A stretch of DNA of 64,000 nucleotides from Staphylococcus debuckii (GCF_003718735.1 NZ_CP033460.1:1736001-1800000); one strand, 5' to 3'; shown: positions 49,581 to 58,942, numbered from the stretch's first letter. Notes: a model not told the origin generated them from the letters alone. Numbers and translations: made by a program.

Positions 49581-50716
49581 GGTTTTAACAACTCCTTCAT
49601 TTCCTCATAAACTTTTTCAAAAGCGGTTTTGAATCCTTGGATATCCGCTTCACTGGTCAAAGCTCCCATAGAAATACGAATACTGCCTTCAATTTGTGAT
49701 TCTGATACTCCCATCGAGAGCAACACTTCATTTAAGTGGCCTCGTTTAGATGAGCATGCACTCGTAGTAGAAAGCATTACATTTTGTTTGGAAAATGCAT
49801 TCACTAGTACCTCGCCTTTCACCCCGTCAAATCCGACATTCAAGATGTGAGGCGCGCTATTTTCAGGTGAATTGATTTTCACTCCTCTGAAAGCATGCAG
49901 AAAAGTACGCAATTCGTTATTATATTGGTGTAAACGTGAATTGAGCGTATCACGTTGTTGTACTGCTTGCTTTAAAGCTTTCACGATAGCAATATCAATA
50001 GGCAGATTTACTGTTCCGCTTCTTAATCCATATTCTTGCCCTCCGCCATGAATAACGGGTTCCAGATTATGAATATTGCGTGCTAACAATAAACCTTGTC
50101 CCTTTAATCCATTAAATTTATGACCGCTGAAACTCATACTGTCTACACGATTAAATGTTAATGGAACTTTACCAATAGCTTGAACTGCATCTACATGAAA
50201 ATGCGCTTTAGGATAATCATTCAGTATCTTGGCAATGTCGGCAATCGGTTGCTCTTGTCCTGTTATATTATTGACTTGCATACATGTTACCAAGCCTACA
50301 TTGCTAGACATTAAAGCTTTCAAATGTTCTAAATCAATTTTCCCCTCTTGCGTAACATTGACGTATTTTAATTTGAAACCTTCTTCTTCTAAATGGCGCA
50401 TGACTTCTAATACAGAAGCATGTTCGATAACGGAAACAATAATTTCATCCGCGAAAGGTTTTCTATTATAAGCCGCTCCTTTCAACGCCATATTATTGGA
50501 TTCAGTTGCGCCACTCGTAAAGATAATATCGTAACGATTTTCTAGTCCTAAAATACGATCGATTTGCACTTTCGCTTGTTGTAATAATTGTTCTGCTTGC
50601 AATCCCGCTTGGTGCGGACTATTGGGATTAAAATATAAATCTTGATTGACTTTCACAAAAGTATCTAATACGTCTTGTGCAGGTTTAGTTGTTGCTGCAT
50701 TATCTAAATAAATCAC
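49577..50716 (-). CDS. Cysteine desulfurase, NifS/IscS-like, GTG start
   Basis: PLP enzyme that releases sulfur from cysteine for ThiI (NifZ-like role in Bacillus). 379 residues. PLP Lys in [14 protein letters not shown] (near 200), His in [12 protein letters not shown], and the catalytic Cys loop [16 protein letters not shown] (near 323). The start is GTG (50716-50714) preceded by GGAAGTG at 8 nt. It overlaps thiI by 4 bases, a conserved pair for tRNA thiolation. Confidence 0.94.
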   Translation of the reverse strand: MIYLDNAATTKPAQDVLDTFVKVNQDLYFNPNSPHQAGLQAEQLLQQAKVQIDRILGLENRYDIIFTSGATESNNMALKGAAYNRKPFADEIIVSVIEHASVLEVMRHLEEEGFKLKYVNVTQEGKIDLEHLKALMSSNVGLVTCMQVNNITGQEQPIADIAKILNDYPKAHFHVDAVQAIGKVPLTFNRVDSMSFSGHKFNGLKGQGLLLARNIHNLEPVIHGGGQEYGLRSGTVNLPIDIAIVKALKQAVQQRDTLNSRLHQYNNELRTFLHAFRGVKINSPENSAPHILNVGFDGVKGEVLVNAFSKQNVMLSTTSACSSKRGHLNEVLLSMGVSESQIEGSIRISMGALTSEADIQGFKTAFEKVYEEMKELLKP

Positions 50717-50806
50717 TTATAAGTCACTTCCACTAATATTAATTCTCTTTCTACTCCGGTTCGCTTCCAATTTTTATATTTTACCATATCTCGACAATTT
50801 CTCAAT

Positions 50807-50848
50807 ACGCAAAAATCCCTGGAAGCTTGGCATAGCCTCCAGGGATTT
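50807..50848 (-). terminator. Terminator of ezrA
   Basis: AAATCCCTGGA (50848-50838) pairs with TCCAGGGATTT (50823-50813) around a 14-nt loop, with TTTTTGCG after it on the minus strand, 11 bases past the ezrA stop. Confidence 0.9.
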
Positions 50849-50859
50849 ATATTAAACTG

Positions 50860-52560
50860 CTATTGATTTTGAGAAATTACTTCATCTTCAATTCGTTGTG
50901 AGATACCAGGGTCTACTGAATCTAAAGCTTGTTCAGCAATTTCAATTGCGCGTTTGTAACGGTTGTTCTTGAATAAGCGTTCCGCTTCATTCAGACTCTT
51001 ATCAATGCTGCTGTCATCTTTACGGTAGCGGTTGCCGTATTGGATTAATTTTTCAGCAAGCACAGCATTTACAAGGACATCTGTTGCTTCATTTTCAAAA
51101 TTATTCATATGAAGTACTACTTTCGTCACTTTATCTTTCAAATGTTTGACATTGATAGGGCGTTCACTGAATTGACTGTTAATTTCTCGCACTTCATGGT
51201 CGATTTCATTCTTCATAATAATGAAACGTTCAGGTACGCTTGTTAAGTTTGAAGCAAGTAATCGGCGATAAATTTCTTCTTTCTTAGATTGGACACGTAG
51301 AATGTTATCTTCTGCCTCAGCTTCATCTTCACGTAACTGTATTAAGTGATTTTGAAGTTTTTCTTGCTTTTCATTAATAACTTGAACGTGCTCTTCAATA
51401 TAAGCTAAATTATCTTGAACTTCACTATAACGTACAGCTGATTTCGCCATTTCTTTCAAGATATCATCATATACAGCAATTAAATTTTGAATTTCGTTCT
51501 CAAATTGACGTACATTTTGAATATCTGTTTCATTAATATAGTAATTTTCACGCACATATTCAATTTCAGTTTGTAGTGTATAATTCATTTCTTTCGCTTT
51601 GAATAAATCACTTGTGATGACTTCTTTCGTTTCATCCACTTGGTTCTTAGCTTTGACTTCATGTTCAATTAAATCATACATTTCATCAAGCTGTTCATTA
51701 ATATTAATCAATTTGTTATTTGCTTCTTCTAACTCTAAGCGACTAATCATCGGTTCTACAAAACTTAACTCAGTTTTTAGCGTTTGTAATGTACTATCGA
51801 TTTTCACATGGTCCAAGTCGTACCCTTCAACTTTTAAGTCGCGGCAACCATATTTTAAATCTTGGAACTGACCAGGCAATTCTTTTTGCGCTTCTCGAAT
51901 TAAGTCAGGGATTTCTTCCATATCTTTCTTCAAATAATTCATATCTTCATTTAAAGTTGCGATATGTTCGTGAGCTTGACGATAGTCCCCGTTCTCTTTC
52001 AGCTCTGTATATTTGATTAATTCAGGCTCAAAAGATTCGATTTCTTTTTCTAATGGAGCAGCTGCTTCACCAAATTGATGACGGTTTGCAAGAACATCGC
52101 GTTTCATTTCGCGGTAGTTATTCTTGCTCTCCTCATAAAGTCGATCACTATCTTTATGTAAGGCAAGAATATTGTCAACTTCTTCAGAAAGTTTACTATG
52201 TTGCAACTCGTAGCGATCCATTAATGCATTCGCATCGTCAAGTTCCGTTTGGGCCACTGAAAATTTAAACTTATCAAAGTTTTCTTCAGCATTATGAATT
52301 TTTTCCTCAACCGGGCTTAAATTTTCATTAAAATTAGTTAATGATTCGCGCTTTAAGCGGTCGTGTTCTTGTTGTGTTTCCCCTTTAAGATTCAAATCGT
52401 CCAACTCTTTCAAACGATCATCTAAAGTTAGTTTTTCAACCTCTATCTTGCGCTCTTCCGTTTGCTCAACCACTTGACGTTTTGAAGAACGGAGATAGAA
52501 CATGATACCGACAACTATCAAAGCTATGATGATAATTGCTAAAATGATATACAGTGCCAT
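50860..52560 (-). CDS. ezrA: Septation ring formation regulator EzrA
   Basis: Membrane-anchored cell-division protein that links FtsZ to the cell-wall machinery. 566 residues: one N-terminal transmembrane helix ([21 protein letters not shown], residues 3-22) followed by long coiled-coil, spectrin-like repeats almost to the C-terminus (many charged heptads such as [16 protein letters not shown]). The length and topology match EzrA of staphylococci. TAGGAGGAG precedes the ATG. Monocistronic. Confidence 0.97.
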   Translation of the reverse strand: MALYIILAIIIIALIVVGIMFYLRSSKRQVVEQTEERKIEVEKLTLDDRLKELDDLNLKGETQQEHDRLKRESLTNFNENLSPVEEKIHNAEENFDKFKFSVAQTELDDANALMDRYELQHSKLSEEVDNILALHKDSDRLYEESKNNYREMKRDVLANRHQFGEAAAPLEKEIESFEPELIKYTELKENGDYRQAHEHIATLNEDMNYLKKDMEEIPDLIREAQKELPGQFQDLKYGCRDLKVEGYDLDHVKIDSTLQTLKTELSFVEPMISRLELEEANNKLININEQLDEMYDLIEHEVKAKNQVDETKEVITSDLFKAKEMNYTLQTEIEYVRENYYINETDIQNVRQFENEIQNLIAVYDDILKEMAKSAVRYSEVQDNLAYIEEHVQVINEKQEKLQNHLIQLREDEAEAEDNILRVQSKKEEIYRRLLASNLTSVPERFIIMKNEIDHEVREINSQFSERPINVKHLKDKVTKVVLHMNNFENEATDVLVNAVLAEKLIQYGNRYRKDDSSIDKSLNEAERLFKNNRYKRAIEIAEQALDSVDPGISQRIEDEVISQNQ

Positions 52561-52679
52561 TGTTTTCTCCTCCTATTTAATCACTTCTTATTATAGCGTA
52601 ATTTTGGGTGTCATTAAAATAAAAATCTTAACTTTCTTATAACAATCTGCTAACATTTCAGCGAAACAAGCGATTTGAA

Positions 52680-52709
52680 TTGAAATACTTTAAGAAATCA
52701 TATTATAAT
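52680..52709 (+). promoter_or_regulatory. Putative promoter of msrC
   Basis: -35 TTGAAA (52680-52685), 18-nt spacer, perfect -10 TATAAT (52704-52709), 34 bases before the ATG. Confidence 0.65.
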
Positions 52710-52743
52710 ATGGAAAATCTTAGATAGAAAAGAGGTCTTTTGA

Positions 52744-53217
52744 ATGCCGCAAATTACTACTAATTATCATTCGCTTCAGCAGCAACTAGAAGGATTGAAT
52801 GCGGAAGAAAAATATTTAATTACCTTATTGAGCAATACATCTGCATTATTAAATGACAATATTCCAGAAATTAATTGGTTAGGATTTTATTTAATAGAAG
52901 ATAACCAACTTATCTTAGGCCCTTTTCAAGGACGTCCGGCTTGCACTCCAATTCAACTTGGCAAAGGCGTTTGCGGAACTTCAGCTGAAAAAGATATTAC
53001 ACAGCGTATCGATGATGTGCATGCATTCCCTGGTCATATTGCTTGTGATGCACGTAGTCAATCTGAACTCGTAATTCCAATGCATCGCGATGGCAAAGTA
53101 ATCGGACTCTTAGATATTGATGCTCCTATTAAAAATCGCTTTTCGAAAGAAGATCAAGAAGGATTAGAAGCGATTATGGCAGTTTTAGAAAAACAAATTG
53201 CTAAAACAGTGAAATAA
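52744..53217 (+). CDS. msrC: Free methionine-(R)-sulfoxide reductase (GAF domain)
   Basis: 157-residue single GAF-domain protein of the fRMsr/YtsP family, which reduces free methionine-(R)-sulfoxide. All three family cysteines are present: PACTPIQLGKGVCGTS and HIACDARSQSELVIP, in the expected spacing (about 82, 92, 116). GAGGTC lies before the ATG. It is divergent from ezrA and upstream of rpsD, the same order as in related Firmicutes. Confidence 0.92.
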   Translation: MPQITTNYHSLQQQLEGLNAEEKYLITLLSNTSALLNDNIPEINWLGFYLIEDNQLILGPFQGRPACTPIQLGKGVCGTSAEKDITQRIDDVHAFPGHIACDARSQSELVIPMHRDGKVIGLLDIDAPIKNRFSKEDQEGLEAIMAVLEKQIAKTVK

Positions 53218-53249
53218 CTCACTTGTTACTACTATTTTCAATTAATGTA

Positions 53250-53278
53250 TTGACTTTATGAGCTTAAATGGGTACAAT
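53250..53278 (+). promoter_or_regulatory. Sigma-A promoter of rpsD
   Basis: -35 TTGACT (53250-53255), exactly 17 nt, -10 TACAAT (53273-53278), giving a leader of about 180 nt. Confidence 0.85.
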
Positions 53279-53307
53279 ACTCTTTGTGTGAATTAACGAA
53301 AGTAGCA

Positions 53308-53430
53308 GTTGTATATTATTAGGCGCTATGTTGTTCCCAATGCGGACGTGCCGTGTAACCGTAGCTATGAGGCGAGGACACATAAAACAACATATCTTAA
53401 TAAGCATACAACACTCTTTTTTGTTTTTTC
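53308..53430 (+). promoter_or_regulatory. Structured rpsD leader, probable S4 autoregulatory element
   Basis: GTTGTATATTATTA (from 53308) pairs with TAATAAGCATACAAC (to 53412), and the inner TATGTTGTT pairs with AACAACATA, enclosing a GC-rich core (GGCGCTATG ... CTATGAGGCG) that could form a pseudoknot. A T-rich tract follows (53417-53430), so the whole could also act as an attenuator. Repression of rpsD by S4 through its leader is established in B. subtilis; identity of this leader is inferred. Confidence 0.7.
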
Positions 53431-53465
53431 ATAACAACTAAAAAAACAAAAGGAGGAGTCTTATT

Positions 53466-54071
53466 ATGGCTCGATTCAGAGGTTCAAACTGGAAAAAATC
53501 TCGTCGTTTAGGTATCTCTTTAAGCGGTACTGGTAAAGAATTAGAAAAACGTCCTTACGCACCAGGACAACATGGTCCAAACCAAAGAAAAAAATTATCA
53601 GAATATGGAATTCAATTACGTGAAAAACAAAAATTACGTTACTTGTATGGAATTACTGAAAGACAATTCCACAATACTTTCATCGAAGCTGGTAAACAAT
53701 CTGGTGTGCACGGTGAAAACTTCATGCGCTTATTAGCTAGACGTTTAGACGCAGTAGTATATGCTTTAGGTTTAGCACGTACTCGTCGTCAAGCTCGTCA
53801 ATTAGTAAGTCATGGTCACATCGAAGTAGATGGCGGACGTGTAAACATCCCTTCTTATACTTTAAAACCAGGCCAAGTTGTGTCAGTTAGAGAAAAATCT
53901 CAAAAACTAGACATTATTCAAGAATCAGTTGAAATTAACAACTACGTTCCTGAATACTTAGACTTTGACGAAGATAAATTATCAGGTACTTTCGTTCGCA
54001 TTCCTGAACGCAGCGAATTACCAGCTGAAATCAACGAACAACTTATCGTTGAGTACTACTCAGGTAAATAA
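53466..54071 (+). CDS. rpsD: 30S ribosomal protein S4
   Basis: 201 residues, the usual bacterial length. Conserved RYRGPxxKxxRR-like start ([20 protein letters not shown]), the 16S-binding region [16 protein letters not shown], and the S4 RNA-binding domain ([39 protein letters not shown]). It lacks the zinc-binding cysteines found in some paralogues. AGGAGGAG precedes the ATG; monocistronic with its own terminator. Confidence 0.98.
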   Translation: MARFRGSNWKKSRRLGISLSGTGKELEKRPYAPGQHGPNQRKKLSEYGIQLREKQKLRYLYGITERQFHNTFIEAGKQSGVHGENFMRLLARRLDAVVYALGLARTRRQARQLVSHGHIEVDGGRVNIPSYTLKPGQVVSVREKSQKLDIIQESVEINNYVPEYLDFDEDKLSGTFVRIPERSELPAEINEQLIVEYYSGK

Positions 54072-54096
54072 TAAGTAGTGAATTGATAAGTAGTAT

Positions 54097-54143
54097 AAAG
54101 TGTTATAAAGTACCGATTTGACGGGCTTTATAGCACTTTTTCT
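54097..54143 (+). terminator. Terminator of rpsD
   Basis: AAAGTGTTATAAAG (54097-54110) pairs with CTTTATAGCACTTT (54126-54139; one GT wobble), followed by a T-run. Between here and 54268 I see only AT-rich sequence. Confidence 0.88.
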
Positions 54144-54267
54144 TTACCATTAAAAATAGTGAAATAACACTTATTAATACTTAATAAACCATAAAAGTGT
54201 CGGAACTTTTATCGGAAGCTTTTTCGAACTGGGAGAATAGAGGATGAATAAAAAATGTATAAATAAT

Positions 54268-54304
54268 GAATAAACTGCCTACCCTATTTTTTAGAGTAAG
54301 CGGT
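54268..54304 (-). terminator. Hairpin after the small peptide gene
   Basis: ACTGCCTACCCTA (54274-54286) with TAGAGTAAGCGGT (54292-54304). Read on the minus strand the two C-A mismatches of the plus strand become G-U pairs, so the structure fits a minus-strand RNA better; TTTATTCATTATTT follows. A T-rich tract also follows on the plus strand. Confidence 0.55.
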
Positions 54305-54325
54305 CTTTTTTCTGCTTTGTATTTA

Positions 54326-54430
54326 TTATTTCTTTTTTCTTTTCACAATTTGATAAATTGCTACTCCTACGATTACTACAATCCAACTTGCTAATTCTTT
54401 CTTGTCTTTAATTTTGATATTAATTTCCAT
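54326..54430 (-). CDS. Possible small hydrophobic peptide, unidentified
   Basis: A 34-codon open frame starting MEINIKIKDKKELASW, then a hydrophobic helix (IVVIVGVAIYQIV, residues 17-29) and a basic tail KRKKK. I recognise no family. It sits in its own unit: minus-strand -10 TATAAT (near 54517-54512) about 82 bases upstream, a perfect TGGAGGAAG site (54490-54482) and a hairpin behind it. However that ribosome site precedes a GTG whose frame closes after six codons, not this ATG, which has none. The peptide frame stays open upstream (reading VLILDFFPQYID before the ATG), hinting at a frameshift by one base, a decayed gene or translational coupling. It may be non-coding. Confidence 0.35.
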   Translation of the reverse strand: MEINIKIKDKKELASWIVVIVGVAIYQIVKRKKK

Positions 54431-54528
54431 ATCGATGTATTGAGGAAAGAAATCTAGGATTAGTACTTGATGTCTCTCACTCTTCCTCCATTTATTTTGA
54501 TAATTTAATTATACAATAATTGATCTGT

Positions 54529-55278
54529 TCAGTCTAAATCAAAATAATAATTCGGCCCATCGGTAATAATTCCGTCGACCCCTAAGTCTATGAGTTTTTT
54601 GATTTCATCAATATCATTCACAGTATATGGCAACACTTGCAATCCATGCAGATGTGCTCTCTCTACAAATTTTCGATTCACAAGTTGATAATTAGGGTTC
54701 ACGTATTGGCAATATTTTGCAATTTTATTGAAATTCGGCATGCGCATTAAGTATTTCTTTTTGCTTAAAAGCAATCCTCGTTCATAGTTTTGTGTGATTT
54801 CCGCAATTTTTTGCATGCTCTTTTCATCAAATGACTGTATAATCACGCGCTCTGGATACAAGCGATATTCCTTTAATTCTCTTATTAATATTTCCTCGAT
54901 ATTAGGATATTGACTAGGCTTTTTAATTTCAATCAATAAAGTAATATCATACGCTTGAACCAGTTTTACCACTTCTCCGAAAGTCATGATATGAGTGCCT
55001 TCGAACGTACTATCTTTCCATGAACCGAAATCATAGCTTTTCAATTCATCTAAGGTATAATCTTTTACATAACCTGATCCATTAGAAGTGCGATCAATTT
55101 TATCGTCATGGATGACCACTAATTCTTGGTCTTTGGTTAAATGCACATCAATTTCCAACATATCTACAGATGCATTTAATGCAGCTTTATAAGCTAAGAG
55201 TGTATTTTCAGGATAATCTATATTAAAACCGCGATGTGCGATTATTTTTAATTCTTCATCAGTTTTAATTTTTTGCAT
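54529..55278 (-). CDS. Glycerophosphodiester phosphodiesterase, cytosolic type
   Basis: Hydrolyses glycerophosphodiesters to glycerol 3-phosphate and an alcohol. 249 residues, no signal peptide, so a UgpQ-like cytosolic enzyme rather than a secreted GlpQ. Catalytic and metal residues: IIAHRGFNIDYPENTL (His, Arg, Glu near 13-25), LEIDVHLTKD (Glu, Asp), VVIHDDKIDRTSNGSG (His) and LLIEIK (Glu). Start ATG follows AAAGGATG. It is divergent from the OsmC gene (71-base gap). Confidence 0.93.
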   Translation of the reverse strand: MQKIKTDEELKIIAHRGFNIDYPENTLLAYKAALNASVDMLEIDVHLTKDQELVVIHDDKIDRTSNGSGYVKDYTLDELKSYDFGSWKDSTFEGTHIMTFGEVVKLVQAYDITLLIEIKKPSQYPNIEEILIRELKEYRLYPERVIIQSFDEKSMQKIAEITQNYERGLLLSKKKYLMRMPNFNKIAKYCQYVNPNYQLVNRKFVERAHLHGLQVLPYTVNDIDEIKKLIDLGVDGIITDGPNYYFDLD

Positions 55279-55349
55279 GCTTGCTCATCCTTTTCATAGA
55301 GTATACTTTAAAATCAATTTATCATAGTTATTTGGGAGGTCAAAGAAAA

Positions 55350-55790
55350 ATGCCGAATCATGATTTTATTGTTGCCACACAATGGAGTGGCGGACGCGAC
55401 GAAGTGGGACGCGTGACCGGAGATGTCATTAATGAAGCAATTTCCATTCCTGCCTCATTAGGCGGTCAAGGAACAGGAACTAATCCTGACGAAATGCTCG
55501 TGGCTGCGGCTTCTTCATGCTACATTATATCTTTAGCTGCGGCTTTAGAACGCGCACGTTTCACATCTATTTCTATTAACCAACAATCTATAGGCACTGC
55601 TTCTTTAGAAAATGGAAAGTTTAAAATGGAACGTATTACACATCAACCACAAATTTCTGTAAGTAGTTCCGAAAAAGCACAACTAGAAAAACGCCTCGAC
55701 TCATTGTTAAAAATTGCAGATAACAATTGTATGATTTCAAATTCTATACGGGGAAATGTTGAAATTAAAATTGAACCGACTGTATTGTAA
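55350..55790 (+). CDS. OsmC/Ohr family peroxiredoxin-like protein
   Basis: 146 residues from the ATG at 55350 (MPNHDFIVATQWSGGRDEVG), with GGGAGGT upstream; the longer open frame upstream is not used. The two redox cysteines of the family are present: AAASSCYIISLAAALER and IADNNCMISNSIRGNVE. Ohr and OsmC proteins reduce organic hydroperoxides using lipoylated partners; this one falls in the general OsmC group (SACOL1771-like) and its substrate is not known to me. It ends at its own terminator. Confidence 0.9.
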   Translation: MPNHDFIVATQWSGGRDEVGRVTGDVINEAISIPASLGGQGTGTNPDEMLVAAASSCYIISLAAALERARFTSISINQQSIGTASLENGKFKMERITHQPQISVSSSEKAQLEKRLDSLLKIADNNCMISNSIRGNVEIKIEPTVL

Positions 55791-55801
55791 CTTTTTAGGG
55801 A

Positions 55802-55831
55802 GTGGGATGGTTGTCATTCCATCCCCTTTTT
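55802..55831 (+). terminator. Terminator of the OsmC gene
   Basis: GTGGGATGG (from 55803) pairs with CCATCCC(C) (to 55826) and is followed by TTTTTAC. Confidence 0.85.
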
Positions 55832-55867
55832 ACTTCTTCCCTCTCTCTGAATCTTTCTTTTTACAAA

Positions 55868-55881
55868 AGAAAACGATTTCA
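55868..55881. promoter_or_regulatory. cre-like sequence upstream of the serine operon
   Basis: AGAAAACGATTTCA matches 13 of 14 cre positions (first base fails). It lies 115 bases before the aminotransferase ATG; I could not place a convincing promoter, so its role is open. Confidence 0.4.
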
Positions 55882-55995
55882 TCTTATAAGTGTGTTATTT
55901 TGTCGTAAATCTTCTATATTTACACTGAAATTCGCTTCCTTATTTTCAGAATATTTGATAAAATGAAACAATCTTGTTGTTAGGGGGAAATCTTT

Positions 55996-57153
55996 ATGTA
56001 TCATCATCCATTGTTATTAACACCGGGACCGACTCCGATTCCGGAACGCATTCAACGTGTCATTAATGAACCTATGATCGGACATCGTACTAAAGCATTC
56101 GAAGCAGTTGCTGAAAAGGCTTATAAAGGGTTGAAGCCTGTTTTCGGTTCGAAAAATGATGTCTTGATTTTTACTTCAAGTGGTACGAGTGCGTTAGAGG
56201 CAAGTATGGTAAATCTTCTTAATGCGGATGACCATGTTGCTGTTATTGTATCAGGTGCTTTCGGTAATCGTTTTAAGCAAATTGCTGAAACTTACTTTAA
56301 TCATGTTCACGTCTTTGAAGTCGCTTGGGGCGAAGCGGTTGATGTTGCAGCGTTTATAGATTTTTTAAACGACTTACCTGCTGCCGTTACTGCTGTTTAT
56401 ACGCAGTATTGTGAAACTTCTACAACGGTGGTCCACCCTATCCATGATTTAGGGGAAGCTTTACATCAACATTATCCTGACACTTATTTTGCAGTAGATG
56501 GTGTGAGTTGTGTGGGCGCGGTTGACGTCAATTTAGAACGTGATCATATCGATGTCTTGGTTGCTGGTAGTCAAAAAGCAATGATGTTGCCGCCTGGTCT
56601 AGCTTTTGCAGCCTATTCAGACAGAGCGGGTAAACGTTTTGCAGAAGTTAAAACGCCGAGATTTTATTTGGATTTAAATAAGTATATTGCTTCTGCTGAG
56701 AAAAACTCAACACCATTTACGCCGAATGTCAGCTTCTATAAAGCTGCCGCTGCTTACGCAGAGCTGGTTGAAGATGAGGGCTTCAACAATATAATTGAGC
56801 GCCACTATATCATTAGAGATGGACTTCGTGCTGCATTGAACGCATTGGATTTACCGCTTCTTGTAGACGATGAATATGCTTCACCTACTGTTACGGCATT
56901 TGTTCCTCCTACTGCCGAGGAAGTCTTAGCAATTAAAAATGCTTTATTAGATCGTTTTAATATTACAATTGCAGGTGGACAAGGTAAATTAAAAGGAAAG
57001 ATTTTGCGTATCGGTCATTTGGGCATGATTGATACTGCTGATATCTTACAGTGTGTGAGTGCTTTAGAGGTTATCCTCTCAGAATTACGTAATGAATCTT
57101 ATATTGGTAAAGGTACAAAAGCTTATTTAGAGGTGGTTAAAGAATATGTATAA
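55996..57153 (+). CDS. Class V aminotransferase, serine-pathway (alanine-glyoxylate/SerC-like)
   Basis: 385-residue PLP aminotransferase of the alanine-glyoxylate/serine-pyruvate group. Landmarks: LLTPGPTPIPERI at the start, GTSALEASMVNLL (phosphate site), VDGVSCVGAVDVNLE with the PLP-pairing Asp, and the Schiff-base Lys in VAGSQKAMMLPPG (near 195). It overlaps serA by 8 bases, so it probably supplies the amino-transfer step after SerA (3-phosphohydroxypyruvate to phosphoserine) instead of a classical SerC; that function is inferred from context. AGGGGGAAA precedes the ATG. Confidence 0.9.
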   Translation: MYHHPLLLTPGPTPIPERIQRVINEPMIGHRTKAFEAVAEKAYKGLKPVFGSKNDVLIFTSSGTSALEASMVNLLNADDHVAVIVSGAFGNRFKQIAETYFNHVHVFEVAWGEAVDVAAFIDFLNDLPAAVTAVYTQYCETSTTVVHPIHDLGEALHQHYPDTYFAVDGVSCVGAVDVNLERDHIDVLVAGSQKAMMLPPGLAFAAYSDRAGKRFAEVKTPRFYLDLNKYIASAEKNSTPFTPNVSFYKAAAAYAELVEDEGFNNIIERHYIIRDGLRAALNALDLPLLVDDEYASPTVTAFVPPTAEEVLAIKNALLDRFNITIAGGQGKLKGKILRIGHLGMIDTADILQCVSALEVILSELRNESYIGKGTKAYLEVVKEYV

Positions 57154-58738
57154 AATCTTAGTCTCAGATCCTATTGCTGAAGAAGGATTACAAACATTAT
57201 TAGATGATGAGCAATTCGAGGTAGATATTGATACTGGATTATCTCCAGAAGCTTTAATTGGAAAAATCAAAGATTACGATGGGTTAATTGTTAGAAGCCA
57301 AACGCAAGTGACAGATGATGTCATTGAAGCTGCTGATAATTTAAAAATTATTGCACGTGCTGGTGTCGGTGTCGATAATATTAATAGAGACGCAGCAACT
57401 AAACGCGGTATATTAGTTATTAATGCACCGGATGGCAACACGATTTCTGCCACTGAGCATTCAATGGCAATGATATTAGCAATGGCGCGCCAAATTCCTA
57501 CTGCGCATCAATCGCTTAAAGAAGGAAAATGGAATCGTTCTGAATTTAAAGGAACAGAACTTTATCACAAAACTTTAGGTATTATCGGAACAGGACGCAT
57601 TGGGCTCGGTGTAGCAAAACGTGCTAAGAGTTTCGGTATGAAAATCATCGCCTTTGACCCCTATTTAACTGCTGAAAAAGCAAAAGAATTAGATATCGAG
57701 CGTGCAAGTGTCGATGAAATTGCGCAACAAGCTGATTTTGTAACTGTTCATACACCACTTACTGCTAAAACTAAAGGTATGGTCGGCAAAGAATTTTTCG
57801 AACAAGCAAAGCCGCAATTACAAATTATTAACGTAGCACGTGGCGGTATTATTGATGAAGATGCCTTAGTAGATGCTTTAGACCGCAATTTAATCACTAG
57901 AGCGGCGATTGATGTATTTACACATGAACCGGCTACTGATTCGCCTTTAACTAAGCATGACAAAGTTATTGTGACACCTCACTTGGGTGCTTCAACAGTA
58001 GAAGCACAAGAGAAAGTGGCTGTGTCAGTCGCAAATGAAATTGCGGAATTCTTCCATACTGGTAACGTCCGTCATGCAGTAAATGCACCAAAAATGATTT
58101 TCGGAGAAGAAGACGCCGAATTAAAAGATTACCTTGATTTGTGTGACATGGCCGGCAAAGTAGCGATTCAATTACTTGGGAAAGCACCGCGTGAACTCAA
58201 AATTAAATTCAGCGGTGAGTTGGTAAAAGAGGATACGAATATACTTACGCGCACTATTGCCAAAGGAGTATTATCACAAGATTTAGGAGAACGTGTCAAT
58301 CTAGTCAATGCTTTATTCTTATTAAATGAGCAGAACGTAGTATATAACGTAGAAAAAGATGCGAAATCTCGCTCTTTCAACAATTATATTGAATTAACGA
58401 TGGTGAATCGAGATCAAGTCGTTACTGTCGGAGCAACCGTATTAAATGGTTACGGTCCTCGTATCGTAAGAATTAATGATTATCCTGTTGATTTCAAACC
58501 TGCAAAATATCAGTTGGTTATCAATCATACAGACCGTCCAGGTATTGTAGGTAGAACCGGTCAAATCTTAGGAGAATATGATATCAATATTGCTTCTATG
58601 CATTTAGGACGTGCTGAAGAAGGTGGCGACGCTATGATGATTATCTCCGTTGACCATACGGTATCTGAAGATATCATAAAAGCGCTTTTCCAAATTGAAG
58701 GCTTTAAATCTATTCAGTTTGTAGATTTAAGTAAATGA
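57146..58738 (+). CDS. serA: D-3-phosphoglycerate dehydrogenase
   Basis: First step of serine biosynthesis, 3-phosphoglycerate to 3-phosphohydroxypyruvate. 530 residues, the long form with an extra allosteric substrate-binding domain and a C-terminal ACT domain (YQLVINHTDRPGIVGRTGQIL). NAD motif GIIGTGRIGLGVAK (about 145-158), catalytic Arg in NVARGGIIDEDAL, Glu in FTHEPA, His in TPHLGAST. The ACT domain suggests serine feedback. Second gene of the operon, starting inside the aminotransferase end with AGAGGTGG upstream. Confidence 0.97.
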   Translation: MYKILVSDPIAEEGLQTLLDDEQFEVDIDTGLSPEALIGKIKDYDGLIVRSQTQVTDDVIEAADNLKIIARAGVGVDNINRDAATKRGILVINAPDGNTISATEHSMAMILAMARQIPTAHQSLKEGKWNRSEFKGTELYHKTLGIIGTGRIGLGVAKRAKSFGMKIIAFDPYLTAEKAKELDIERASVDEIAQQADFVTVHTPLTAKTKGMVGKEFFEQAKPQLQIINVARGGIIDEDALVDALDRNLITRAAIDVFTHEPATDSPLTKHDKVIVTPHLGASTVEAQEKVAVSVANEIAEFFHTGNVRHAVNAPKMIFGEEDAELKDYLDLCDMAGKVAIQLLGKAPRELKIKFSGELVKEDTNILTRTIAKGVLSQDLGERVNLVNALFLLNEQNVVYNVEKDAKSRSFNNYIELTMVNRDQVVTVGATVLNGYGPRIVRINDYPVDFKPAKYQLVINHTDRPGIVGRTGQILGEYDINIASMHLGRAEEGGDAMMIISVDHTVSEDIIKALFQIEGFKSIQFVDLSK

Positions 58739-58744
58739 GTAATT

Positions 58745-58932
58745 GGGAGCGGGACAGAAATAATTTTTAATTAAAATTATTTCGTCTTCCCGCCCCGGCA
58801 AAGCTAACTAGAATAGAGAGCAGAACAGAAATAACATTGGTTAAAATTATTTCGTCGTTCTGCCTCGGCACAGCTAACTAGAATAGAAAAAAGCTTGGAA
58901 CAAGCGCATTTTCTATTCAGATAGCTACTGCT
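58745..58932 (+). repeat. Intergenic two-hairpin repeat with duplicated first unit
   Basis: Unit 1: GCGGGA (58749-58754) with TCCCGC (58788-58793), then CCCGGCAAAGCTAACTAGAA. Unit 1 is repeated as GCAGAA (58820-58825) with TTCTGC (58858-58863) and CTCGGCACAGCTAACTAGAA, where both arms have changed together. Hairpin 2 follows (AGAATAGAAAA... TTTTCTATTCAGATAGCTAC). Everything after 58863 is almost identical to 47413-47480. It lies just past the serA stop and may terminate it. Confidence 0.88.
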
Positions 58933-58942
58933 AATATAGATA

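Noticed and set aside
54242..54273. Nine-codon plus-strand frame MNKKCINNE with GAGG upstream
   Set aside because: Too short and without conservation or context; sequence is simple AT-rich.
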